From Takakia lepidozioides (lineage: Eukaryota > Streptophyta > Takakiopsida > Takakiales > Takakiaceae), in assembly GCA_030704615.1 (NCBI GenBank), contig CM060731.1, positions 57,392,756 through 57,456,755 on the forward strand: a stretch of 64,000 nt of DNA, given 5' to 3'. The translations under genes and the position numbers were made by a program. The notes beneath the pieces are model-generated. The model ran no database searches and was not told the origin of the DNA. It saw only the letters and a list, made by a program, of their open reading frames with translations. Positions 20,230 through 30,464 of the stretch are shown here, piece by piece. How positions within the stretch are numbered: the first letter of the stretch is position 1; each line of letters begins with the position of its first letter.

Positions 20230-21240
20230 TGAAATGCCATGGAAACAGACGGACTAGAGGAATCGATGTCAATGGATAGTGGAGCGAGAGGAGGGGAATA
20301 GGGCGAGGAAGGGGGAGAGGGAGAGGAAACGAGGGACCTCCACGGCAACGCCATACAAATTGCCACCACGATAAAGTGATGGCTTTAATTGCTTGCATGC
20401 ACCGAGAGCATATTGCAAAAAAGTATGTCGTTGATCGCAAGGCAGTCTGCATGGTACCCGCAAGCATAAAATGGAATAAAATTGCAGAGTCAGTGCTTGC
20501 AATGACTCAATCGAGGACATCACGGAACGGGAAAATGTGTGAGGACAAATGGAATTGTATCAACAGTGACTACAAAAAGATAAGCGACTACCACAAAAAG
20601 GTACTGGACACAATATTGGGATATGAGTGCAGAAGATCGCGATCATTACCATTTGCCTCGAAATTTCAATGTGGAGTACTATGATGCTATCGAGGCTTTC
20701 CAGGGGGGAATGAACGATAAATGCTCCATTCCACATTCGTGATATCCATGCACAAGGGGATGGTAACTACATGGGAAGAACAACACAATGACCACTCTCC
20801 TTTGGGAGACGAATCTTCTTTCATGCAAGAAAATGATCATGTGCTTGGTAAAACTAATGGGCCAGTGAGTGTGCCAGTGAGTGTGCCAGTGAATGGCTGG
20901 TGAGTGTTGTAAATCTTGACGAGTATTCTGTTGGCACTGATTACCAACCTCCTGTCATCCTTAACATCTAGTTGCAACACGCCAGTGAGAGGTGCAGTCA
21001 AAGCTTCGCCAGGCAATGCGCTAAATCTAGCTCCAGGGAGCACAGGTGACAAAAGGAAATGACTCAGTTTTTTTGCCTGTGATTGAGGCCAGCGACAAGA
21101 ACAATAAAGTTCTGATTGATGCCATGGATAGGATCAATTCTACTCAAGTGGACATTGATAAAAATAGGAGCATGGCTCAGGAAATCTTGAAGGAAAATCT
21201 TGAGTACGAAAGAGGGACAAGAAAGCTCGGAAAATGAGTA
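20230..21240 (+). pseudogene. Harbinger Myb/SANT-like protein
   Basis: The first open part has KYVVDRKAVCMVPASIKWNK, then RTSRNGKMCEDKWNCINSDY and KKISDYHKK, the trihelix-like Myb/SANT fold of Harbinger accessory proteins. In another frame YWDMSAEDRDHYHLPRNFNV and YYDAIEAFQGG continue it. At 21046-21237 VIEASDKNNKVLIDAMDRIN and KNRSMAQEILKENLEYERG suggest a C-terminal coiled region. At least two frameshifts or introns separate these parts. The protein normally helps bring transposase to the element ends. Confidence 0.65.
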
Positions 21241-21757
21241 AGAACATGGTATGTGTCCTAGCAAATCTCAGCGCTGCAATGTGCCATGCATTTATCAAAG
21301 ATCCAGGCCTCATGCCTCCAACAATTAACCTGTCTGAATCCTCCAATGAAGAAGAACAATCAGGGAATGGTCAAGCCCACGTATCTAGATCTGAAGAGAT
21401 TTGAAGACCTAATCAGACTATTATCCCAAATTCTTTCAATCAGGCTAGCAATTCTTCTACCAGGGTAGCTATTCAATTTTTTCAACCAGGCTAGCAATTC
21501 TTCTAGCAATGTTGCTATCGGGCCAACAATTCTTCTAGCACTCACGTAGCTATATGCAGTCTTTCACAGTAGGCAAACAAACATTTCAATTCATTTGAAG
21601 CTATGTTGAACAATGTTGATTCAAGTTTCCATTGAAATTTCAATTCAAAGTTCATTTCAATTGTTGTTCTCTCTCCGTGGTTGCCTGTTCCCCAAATATC
21701 TTTCCAAGGCTTCACGCTGACCAACTCCTGACATGTTAATTGGGTCTAGAGTAGGTT

Positions 21758-22875
21758 CTATCTCAACGACATTCCCCGCCTCTGCCGTACAACATTATGG
21801 TGCCTTCTTTCTGCACTAGGTCCAACGTGCTCTGGACAATCTTCATGCTCCAACTGAAGCATTAGGGCATCTACATCGACATCTCTACCAGCCAATATGA
21901 GATTATAAAGCATACAACAACATATTACGACGTCGGGTAGAAACAAGATATTCAAATTGCTTCCATGTAGCAATTCGCGGAATGTCTTTTTGAGAATTCC
22001 AAAAGCACATTCTACTACGCTCCTCCCCCTGCACTTCTAGTACAAACTAGATAGTCGTAAGATTCTTGAATCATTTATAGAGCCAGGTAGGCCTACAAAT
22101 ACGTCTCGGAATCTTTTCTCATGGTCTACTACAGCTTGCAATTGCATGCTGTGAGCCTTTGATTTGTATGAAAAATAGACAGCAGAAAACGGACCCCGAG
22201 GTTTCTGAATATGTATCTGAGTGCAGTCGATGATTATAGTCGGATTGAAGGCAAACCACAAAATGCCTTAAAGCCATTCATTACTTCAATCAAATGTTCT
22301 CCTTGTGGCCAACGTATCTGGCTTTTGAAGACTACATTAACAGCGGATACAAATTCATGGAGCACCATGTTCACTGAGGATTTACCTATGGCAAACATTT
22401 CACTGCATTGAAGGTATTCAGCTCCATGCGAGAGCTTGTAAAGGGAACATGCTACTCTTACGCCAACTGGAATTGCACACCTGTATTTCGTATCTCTCTT
22501 CTCGAACAAAGGCTTCACCTGTTCTGTAATTTGCATAACGACCTCCCTGGTGACTTGAAAATGTTCTATCCATCGCTGGTTGTCATATTGTGTCACTAGG
22601 AAATGCGAGTACCATGTGGTGCTCCGTGCTTTCACCCAGTCCCCTAGCTCACGGCTCATAAGTAAATCATACACACAAGACAACCTGTAGTGATGCAGAA
22701 CCAGGGAATTTCTCATGGTCTCAAAAACAAATCGACTCTCGGACTGCCAGAAATCTATCGTCAGGTCATTCATGCAACTATCATTCTCAGGATCATGGCA
22801 AAGTAGCAATTGTTCTTGCGTTTGCAAAAGGACTTGCACAAATTGTGCGAGAAGAAGCAATTTGATTGGCCTCAT
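21758..22875 (-). pseudogene. Harbinger-type transposase (HARBI1-like)
   Basis: The first part (22234-22875) has SCVYDLLMSRELGDWVKARS, HFQVTREVVMQITEQVKPLF, VGVRVACSLYKLSHGAEYLQ, FAIGKSSVNMVLHEFV and FKAFCGLPS. After a frameshift near 22240 come IIIDCTQIHIQKP (first catalytic Asp), MQLQAVVDHEKRFRDVFVGL (second Asp) and PGSINDSRILRLSSLY. After another break (21758-21973) PDVVICCCMLYNLIL represents the C-terminal C-C-x-L-H-N block. The blocks are in proper DDE_4 order, but two or more shifts disable it. Confidence 0.8.
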
Positions 22876-23109
22876 TGCGAACTACAAAATCAAAATGGGA
22901 CAGGAGAGTTGATCGAGAATATCTTATTGCACCCTGTATCGCTGATGATTATCTTGAACAGGGATAGCGCATAAGTGATAACTAACGATAAATATGAAAA
23001 TTAACTCTATCACCATCATTAGGTGTGAACATCGATAGTTAAAAACTGATAATTTATAACCCTGGTGGTAGATAACTATGGTGATGGTTAGCACCGTGCT
23101 TTTATCGCC

Positions 23110-23430
23110 TATTACTATCCCTTTATCACTGGGGCCCTATCTCCAGGTCTGGACGTACCCTCAGAACGTACCCTCACACTGAGGGTGGTAGTTTTGTGTT
23201 CATACGCTGTGTACAAGGGTGAGCTGTGTGTATACTGTATGCTGCTGAGTGTGTGACAGAACAGCTGTGTTTACGTGTTCCTAGTGGTTATCGTGCATCC
23301 GCTGTATCTGTTGGCAGCTCCTCTACGTGTGATTCCCCACTTCATCGTGAAGCTGCTCTGCCGAGCCCCATCCCCCCATAACAAAGCTTACTGAAAGAGG
23401 ACGGAGCATCTCTGCCCTAAACACATTTTG
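23110..23430. other. No gene recognised
   Basis: A spacer between the Harbinger element and the left limit of the copy B block. GT-rich stretches such as GAGCTGTGTGTATACTG are present, but no open frame with recognisable content. Confidence 0.5.
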
Positions 23431-24291
23431 AGCTTCACAACTTTATGCACGCAAGGAAGCGAGAATCCCAACCCTTAGCGCAACAATTGAGCATCGCACC
23501 ACCGCTCGCTTCAAATCCTTCTTATGATTGTGCCCTCACAGCCAAAGGAGGAGTAGCAAGTATATCTTCCTCTCATTATTCACATAAATTATCCCATAGT
23601 TGGGTGTAATTTTATTGATATTAATTGAACCAACGTGACGGACCAAAAGCTTCGTTTTGGGATGTTGGACGGTTGCTGGAAGCAAGAGAAAAAGACCTCA
23701 CTTTTCTTGAAAGGGATTTCAGGAGACTTTTCTGGCTTGTTTGAGATTGGTAGCTCAAGTAGTTACTGAGAACACTGGGAATCACACCAGCGATAGAGAC
23801 CTACATCGGTGGACACTGGGATTGGATCTTGGTGGGTTAAGGCTAGCTTTTGACAATATTCATGCAAGCTCCTCAATGCTCCATCCAAAGCCACACTACA
23901 GGAAACAAACAAACATGTGCAAATTTAAGATGCTGAACAAACTTGTGCACAGGGCTGCCCCTCTAATCAAGCCCATCAAAATTCGTATTCACTTCCATCT
24001 TCAAGCTTTGGAGAAGCTCCACCACCCAAACCCAGAATTAGGACAGCACTCTGATTACCATCCACTGTCACTAAAGTCAGCCCAATATCACCCCTTCAGT
24101 CAAGTGCAATTATGGGCTGACTTCCACCTATGCCGGGTAGACCCCACTATCATTTCCCGTGGATATGCCACAGGAAATGCACTCAACAGTACATCATGGT
24201 CAATACTCTCAGGAAATGGTGAATGATCTGAGTAGCTACACAGATCACTGAATGAAGCAAGACACTCGCATCTTTCCAAGAAAACATCCTT

Positions 24292-27200
24292 TCACCAGTA
24301 GTCCCCACAAGAACAAATCCCATCTTCAAAGTGGTGAAAGCGGTTAGCGTCCCGTACAACAATTGCTCGGCCAACAATCTTGGAGATGAATTTGGTGGAG
24401 GTGTGGCAGTCACCACACACTCGAAGATTCTTGATGAGACGGAGAGGCGTCCTAGGGGTCGTGCTGATCAGCCCAAAACCAATGGCCAGCTTCTCACTGT
24501 GGTGGCAAAGAGAAAATTCCTTTTCCTCCTCCCCCACATCATGCAATACAAAGCGCGTGTCAGGCACATACCCCGCCTCCTTCATCTGCCCAGACAATCT
24601 TCTCAGCTCAGCATGGATTTCCTTAATTCTGGGATGCAACTTGTCATCTACAACGAAGCTGTGCACCCTGTTGCCCACCTCAATGCAGCAGCGACCTGGC
24701 TCCTTTCTAACCCCTCTGACCTTCATCATTCTTCTCACCTTTGCAGTATCATCCCACCTGCCAGCTGCAGCATAGATGTTTGAGAGCAACACATAAGTCG
24801 CGGCATCCTGTTCATCCAACTTGAGGATAGATGTTGCCGCACGTTCAGCCATCTCCACATTGCCATGGATTCTGCAGGCACCAAGCAAGGCCTTCCACAC
24901 CACAGCATCTGGATTGATTGGCATTTTATTAATCAGGTCCACTGCCTCATCCAGTTGTCCCGCACGTCCAAGAAGGTCCACCATGCAGCCAACGTGCTTT
25001 ACTGTCAGAGTGACACCATGATCTTGACTCAGGGAATCAAAGTAGCGTCTTCCTTCATTCAGTAGGCCAGCGTGGCTGCATGCAGAGAGAACACATATAA
25101 AGGTGATACTGTCGGGCTTCAAGCCGTTCTTTTGCATTCCTTCAAATAGTTGCACGACCTCCCTATGACAACCATGCTGTGCATATCCTGCGATCATTGC
25201 ACTCCACGACACCACATTACGTTCAGCCATATTGTCGAACACTCCCTTTGCATCCTCGATGCTCCCACATTTGGCATACATGTCACCAGGGCAGTGTTCA
25301 GGATCACATCTGGTACAATTCCAGCTCTGACGATGTCACCATGCACCTCTTTGCCCATTTCCAGGGCTGCCAGGCTTGCACACGCACTGCAAACGCACAC
25401 AAAGGTGATGTGGTCGGGCTTCACCCCTTCCCCCATCATTTGCTCATACATCTCCAAAGCCTCCATCCCGCGCCCCTGCTGTGCATACCCTGCAATCATC
25501 GCGTTCCACGACACCACATTTCGTTCAGCCATATTGTTGAACAGTCCCTTTGCATCCTCGATGCTCCCACATTTGGCATACATGTCCACAGGGCAGTGTT
25601 CAGGATCACATCTGGTACAATTCCAGCTCTGACGATGTCGCCATGCACCTCTTTGCCCTTTTCCAGGGCTGCCAGGCTTGCACACGCACTGCAAACGCAC
25701 ACAAAGGTGATGTGGTCGGGCTTCACCCCTTCCCCCATCATTTGCTCATACGTCTCCAAAGCCTCCATCCCGCGCCCCTGCTGTGCATATCCTGCAAGCA
25801 TCGCGCTCCACGACACCACATTTCGTTCAGCCATTTTGTTGAACACTCCCTTTGCATCCTCGATGCTCCCACATTTGGCATACATGTCCACGAGGGTATT
25901 GTTCAGGATCACATCTGGTACAATTCCAGCTCTGACGATGTCGCCATGCACCTCTTTGCCCTTTTCCAGGGCTGCCAGGCTTGCACACGCACTGCAAATG
26001 CACACAAACGTGATGCGGTCGGGCTTCACCCCTTCTCCCATCATTTGCTTATACGTCTCCACAGCCTCCATCCCGCGCCCCTGCTGTGCATACCCTGCAA
26101 TCATCGCGTTCCACGACACCACATTTCGTTCAGCCATATTGTGGAACACTCCCTTTGCATCCTCAATGCTCCCACATTTGGCATACATGTCCACCAGGGT
26201 ATTGTTCAGAATCACATCTGGTACAATTCCAGCTCTGACGATGTCGCCATGCACCTCTTTGCCCTTTTCCAGGGCTGCCAAGCTTGCACACGCACTGCAA
26301 ACACACACAACGTGATGTGGTCGGGCTTCACCCCTTCCCCCATCATTTGCTGATACGTTTCCAAAGCCTCCATCCCGCGCCCCTGCTGTGCATATCCTCC
26401 AAGCATCGCGTTCCACGACACCACATTTCGTTCAGCCATATGGTTGAACACTCCCTTTGCATCCTCGATGCTCCCACATTTGGCATACATGTCCACCAGG
26501 GCAGTGTTCAGGATCACATCTGGTACGATTCCAGCTCTGACAATGTCGCCATGCACCTCTTTGCCCTTTTCCAGGGCTGCCAGGCTTGCACACGCACTGC
26601 AAACGCAGACAAACGTGATGCGGTCGGGCTTCACCCCTTCCTCCATCATTTGCTCATAGGTCTCCACAGCATTCCTACCACACCCATGCTTGGTAAATCC
26701 TGCCAACATTATATTCCACGTGATCAAAGATCGTTGAGGCATTCTGTTGAACACTTGGTGAGCATCCATGATGCTCCCGCACTTAACATACATGTTGACA
26801 AGGGTGTTGAGTAGAAAAATATTTGGCGTGAATCCACTTTGGATAATGTGAGTGTGCACCTGCTTTCCAGCTTCCAGGCCTTTCACCTTGATGCACTTAT
26901 GCAAGAGACAGACATACGTTTCTGAATCTGCTGAAATTCCTCCTTGGTTTAAAGTCTGTAGAGCCTCTTTCAGTCTGCCTGCCTCACAAAGCATCTTCAC
27001 ATGCCCAGAAGTGCCAGAAGAGGCATTGTGGACTCCGTCTCTTGATCCTCTTCCAGAAGCTGTGGTCATGGTTGAGGTGCCTGATTTTATCAAATGTGCC
27101 GCTGCAGCTGCTGCCTTTAGTTGACCATCTACCCATGCAGGTTTCTTGTAGCTATTGATCCACAGGGAATCATAGGTAATCTTTTGCTTGAAATCTGGCC

Positions 27201-28142
27201 CTCTTGAATGAATCTGTACCCACACTCTACCCCTGCTCCTTCAGCTATCCATGCCTCTGCACATATCATGCATTCATCCTGCCTTGCTGCTAGCAGCTGA
27301 CAATGACATCCTAGATTTGTTCTAGGAAACACTCAACTCAACTTATCACTCGAGTTCCTATGCTCAATTGCATCTGCTACTCTCTGTAATCTAACAGGCA
27401 TTCACCTTTTTGCCTCGATTGTCCCACCATTGACTGGGGTCAGAAAAGTATTCATTCCACAGCTTCTGCTCGTCTCTGGTACCTGTTTCTGGATACTTTC
27501 CTGTTGTCACATTGGCAGTATCAGGTCAAAGTCACTCCAAACTAGATTCACTCAACCACCATATTCAATATGCAAATTCAGGGCGGAGTCCGATGAGAGG
27601 GAAAAACAGGCTGAAATAGGTCGAAGAAGAAGGTGCCCTCACCACATTGTCCTTGACCTTGTGTCATGACCCATGGAGGATTTGACCGACCATCAACCCA
27701 AAAGGACCTCTTGTGTGTGCTGCTTGTGTCTGTAGTCAGGTCATGTCGGATTGGTCTGTGAGAACGACCACGGTGCAGCTGAGCAGGCAGAGATTGAAAC
27801 ACGGCCTGCTAAGACCAAGCTGACTCTCCCAAGAACCTTGTAAACATCAGGAAGAATACCAAATCATGGTACTAACAGAGCCAAGAAGCCCACATTTGCA
27901 GGATGGACAAACTTCTTCACCTCGTACACTAAGATAATGCCACACCTTGCGATTGCGGTTGCGACTGCGCTTGTCCCACCATCGTGAAGGATCTTTAAAA
28001 AACTCATGCCAGCTCTGCTCCGTGCTCCAAGGTAGAGATTTGTGCTCGAAAATCCGACAGCATCAACATTTTGACAAGGTCCTTTGCTGATGGGTGCTAG
28101 TGAGCTTTCAACAACATTCATGCAAGTTGTCTTGGGCTCCAT
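24292..28142 (-). pseudogene. PDF-motif + PPR-DYW gene copy B, three 1-bp deletions
   Basis: Same four-exon model as A and C: 27921-28142 (222 nt), 27643-27805 (163 nt), 27406-27500 (95 nt) and 24292-27213. The PDF motif, E region and DYW domain (HSE, CGDCH, CSCGDYW) are intact. The PPR array has five 303-bp units and three single-base deletions near 26310, 25589 and 25284. Together they remove three bases, so the frame is normal before the first and after the last, but units in between are read in wrong frames with stops. Two deletions hit the same CATGTCCACCAGG stretch of the unit. Either a pseudogene or a sequence with consensus errors in a repetitive tract; exon length without the deletions equals that of copy C. 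Confidence 0.85.
25350..26680 (-). repeat. Five tandem 303-bp PPR units (copy B)
   Basis: The GGCTGCCAGGCTTGCACACG anchor occurs near 26576, 26273, 25970, 25667 and 25364, spaced 303 bp apart to within the single-base deletions. Unit content is close to those of copies A and C. Confidence 0.9.
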
Positions 28143-28620
28143 TGGGCTCTACACGATGAGGAACAATAAACTCTGCTCAAGAAACGTGTGCTTTTACCGA
28201 ACTTTCAACAAGGATATTACTGTGCTCTTCCAAGGTGGCAGGGGGTCAGGGGCGCTACATCGACCACCGGCTCGTGGTCGTGCCGTTCCGATGGCTCCTA
28301 GCGGTTGGCGCTTGCATGCAGCCGCCAAATGTGCCCCACATGCAATGGCCAGGCATGCAATAGCCATGTGGGGCCCGCAAGCAATAGCCACTTTTCGAAC
28401 AGCCGTGTTGATGTCCACCGGCTTTGGCTGATTTTACTTTTTGAACGACTTGGGGTACATGTTTGGAACGTGCGAAAAACTTAAATGTCAAGACCGAGGG
28501 TAAAAGACTCTCAGCGCTTCCTCCATGGTCGTTTTCAGAGATCACTGTACAATCTCCATACTGCAAACATAAGCTGGGTTAGCATCTACGTAAGATTGGA
28601 CATGTTCGATGTTGTTCCTC
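28143..28620. promoter_or_regulatory. Spacer between head-to-head 5' ends (copy B), candidate bidirectional promoter
   Basis: About 480 bp between the minus-strand start of copy B and a plus-strand duplicate of the same 5' region. The matching spacer in the C block is 58006-58500. Shared blocks include CTCAAGAAACGTGTGCTTTTACC, shortened here to CAAGAAACGTGTGCTTTTAC, and GCCATGTGGGGCCCGCAAGC. Copy A retains only the proximal ~155 bp (925-1078). Its position suggests promoter function for the PPR gene; no core promoter motif stands out. Confidence 0.35.
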
Positions 28621-28624
28621 ATCG

Positions 28625-29357
28625 GATGGAGCCCAATGGAGCCGAAGACAACTTGTTGAAAGCTCACTAGCAACCCCTCAGTAAAGGACCTTGTCAAAAT
28701 GTTGATGCTCTCGGATTTTCGAGCACAAATCTCTACCTTGGAGCACGGAGCAGAGCTGGCATGAGTTTTTTAAAGATCCTTCACGATGGTGGGACAACCG
28801 CAATCGCAAGGTGTGGCTTTATCTTGGTGTACGAGGTGAAGAAGTTTGTCCATCCTACAAATGTGGGCTCTTGGCTCCTGTTAGTACCATGATTTGGTAT
28901 TCTTCCCTTATGTTTACAAAGTTCTTGGGATAGTAAGCTTGGTCTTAGCAGGCCGTGTTTCAATCTTTGCCTTATCAGTTGCACCGTGGTCGTTCTCACA
29001 GACCAATCCGACATGGCCTGACTACAGACACAAGCAGCACACACAAGAGGTCCTTTTGGGTTGATGGTCGGTCAAATCCTCCACGGATCATGACACAAGG
29101 TCAAGGACAATGTGGTGAGGGCACCTTCTTCTTCGACCTCTTTCAGCCTGTTTTGCCCTCTCATTAGACTCGACCCCGAATTTGCATATTGAATTTTGTA
29201 AGTTAGCTCGTTGAGTGGATCTGTGGTAGTTTGGAGTGAAAGTTACTACCGATGTGGCTGCGGAAAAGGATCCAAAAACAGATAACAGAGATGAAGATAA
29301 GCTTTGGAATGATATTTTTCCGACTTGAGTCAATGATGGGACAATGGAGACAAAAAG
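28625..29357 (+). pseudogene. Inverted duplicate of the 5' exons (copy B right arm)
   Basis: On the plus strand this repeats the leader region (28625-28890, start region altered and shortened), the half-PDF exon region (28955-29167, with FWVDGRSNPP kept) and a decayed 95-nt exon (29262-29357) in which E-D-K-L-W is readable but the W-W-D part is lost through a shift. It forms the right arm of an inverted repeat of ~0.9 kb with 27240-28142. It is not attached to a PPR exon. Confidence 0.65.
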
Positions 29358-29534
29358 GTGAATGCCTGTTGGAAACAGACCTCAGTCAGCATAGGAACTA
29401 GTGTGATAAGTATGGTTGGGGTATTTGCTGGAAGAAGTCTAGGCTGTCTTTGTCAATTGCTAGTACCAAGGAAAGGATGTATGCATGATTTGTGCAGAGG
29501 CATGAATAGCTGAAGGAGAAGGGATGGAGTGTGG

Positions 29535-29539
29535 GTCCA
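29535..29539. repeat. Target-site duplication, left (GTCCA)
   Basis: GTCCA directly precedes the left LTR and is repeated at 42587-42591 directly after the right LTR. The rejoined site reads GTGTGGGTCCAGATTCATCC, the splice acceptor and start of a PDF second exon, as in the other cassettes. Confidence 0.9.
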
Positions 29540-30439
29540 TGTCGCGCGGCTTTTACTCACCCATCCCTTCGCTATTCGAGGCGGAAACTCCAAGATAGAA
29601 GAGTTGGAAATCTCTAAGTACTCAGCCCGCGCAGAACAATCAGTCATGACCTACAGCTAGTGTATCATGGGGGTATTTCCTATTTGTTTTCCTTTTGGTA
29701 TTCATGTTAGCTATCTTACCATTGATAATTAAGTATCAGTTTGCTTTATCAATCTATTGGATTCCACCAGCTCATCCATTCATTTCACAGCTTCACTCAG
29801 ATCTCTCTACACAGTGTGATTGTATCGTAAAAGTATCCGATTATGATTTATCAGGTATCAGGCCGAAGCCATTGTGTCTCTAATCTCCTCTACAATATCA
29901 TTACAGTCTTGCATATATCAAGCATCTACTCATCATCTCTCTATCTTCACTTCCGTTCCTCATCTCTGCCCGATCCCCTCTCCTCTATCACCAGAAGTCC
30001 TCCTCCGAATGCTCCCCCTCAATTCCCCGTTTCTCCCTTTATCTTCCTATCCGCGGTTCTAACCGTTTCCCTCACTAACCGTCGTCTGTGAACTAACATG
30101 TTCCCTTCGCAGGTGTTGTTCCCCACAGTCGTTCCCTGTCCTACTCTTCGTTCCCTATGATCGTGACAGCTGTGTCAAGCTGTGACTGGCTGTGTGAAAC
30201 TGTGACGGGCTGTGACTGGCTGTGCGACTGTGTTTGACTGTGTCGGGCTGTGACTGGCTGTGTGGCTGTTTCGGCTGTGACGACTGTGACGGGCTGTGTT
30301 GGCTGTGTTGGCTGTGTAACCCCCCTCTACAGTGCGCTGCTGTACCCCCTAAGGTTCCTCTTGGTCTCAGTCCTGTGCAAAAATTAAGGGTACCCTATAA
30401 TCCCGTATAAGTGTCTAAGTCCCCGACAGTCCTCTAACA
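29540..30439 (-). repeat. LTR, downstream copy (900 bp)
   Basis: Shares with the right LTR the start TGTCGCGCGGCTTTTACTCA and the end AGTCCCCGACAGTCCTCTAA-CA. It is ~100 bp shorter, largely in the internal GGCTGTGT/GGCTGTGAC repeat (about 30165-30320). Confidence 0.9.
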
Positions 30440-30461
30440 TTACCCCTTCCCCCTCAAAAAG
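30440..30461 (-). promoter_or_regulatory. Polypurine tract
   Basis: On the coding strand the bases before the downstream LTR read CTTTTTGAGGGGGAAGGGGT then AA, directly abutting TGTTAGAGG. This is the expected primer site for plus-strand DNA synthesis. Confidence 0.8.
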
Positions 30462-30464
30462 CCG

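Larger units (their letters stand above)
19995..23110. mobile_element. PIF/Harbinger-type DNA transposon (decayed)
   Basis: Contains both genes usual for this superfamily in convergent order: a Myb/SANT-like DNA-binding protein on the plus strand (20230-21240) and a DDE_4-type transposase on the minus strand (21758-22875). Likely terminal regions are AT-rich with repeated GATAACTAT and ATCACCA (about 20000-20080 and 22960-23110), but matching inverted ends were not delimited; the left end may be cut by the GC-rich element. Confidence 0.7.
23430..29539 (-). repeat. Duplicated PPR/PDF block, copy B
   Basis: Matches about 52500-59975 (copy C) in the same orientation, through the 3' flank, the PPR gene, the 5' exons, a spacer and an inverted copy of the 5' exons. 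Relative to C it lacks ~230 bp around 23818, where C has 52870-53100; the flanking G-runs suggest a deletion at microhomology. The block continues beyond a 13-kb retrotransposon at 42592-43030. The insertion, absent from C, is younger than the duplication or happened only in this copy. Confidence 0.8.
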
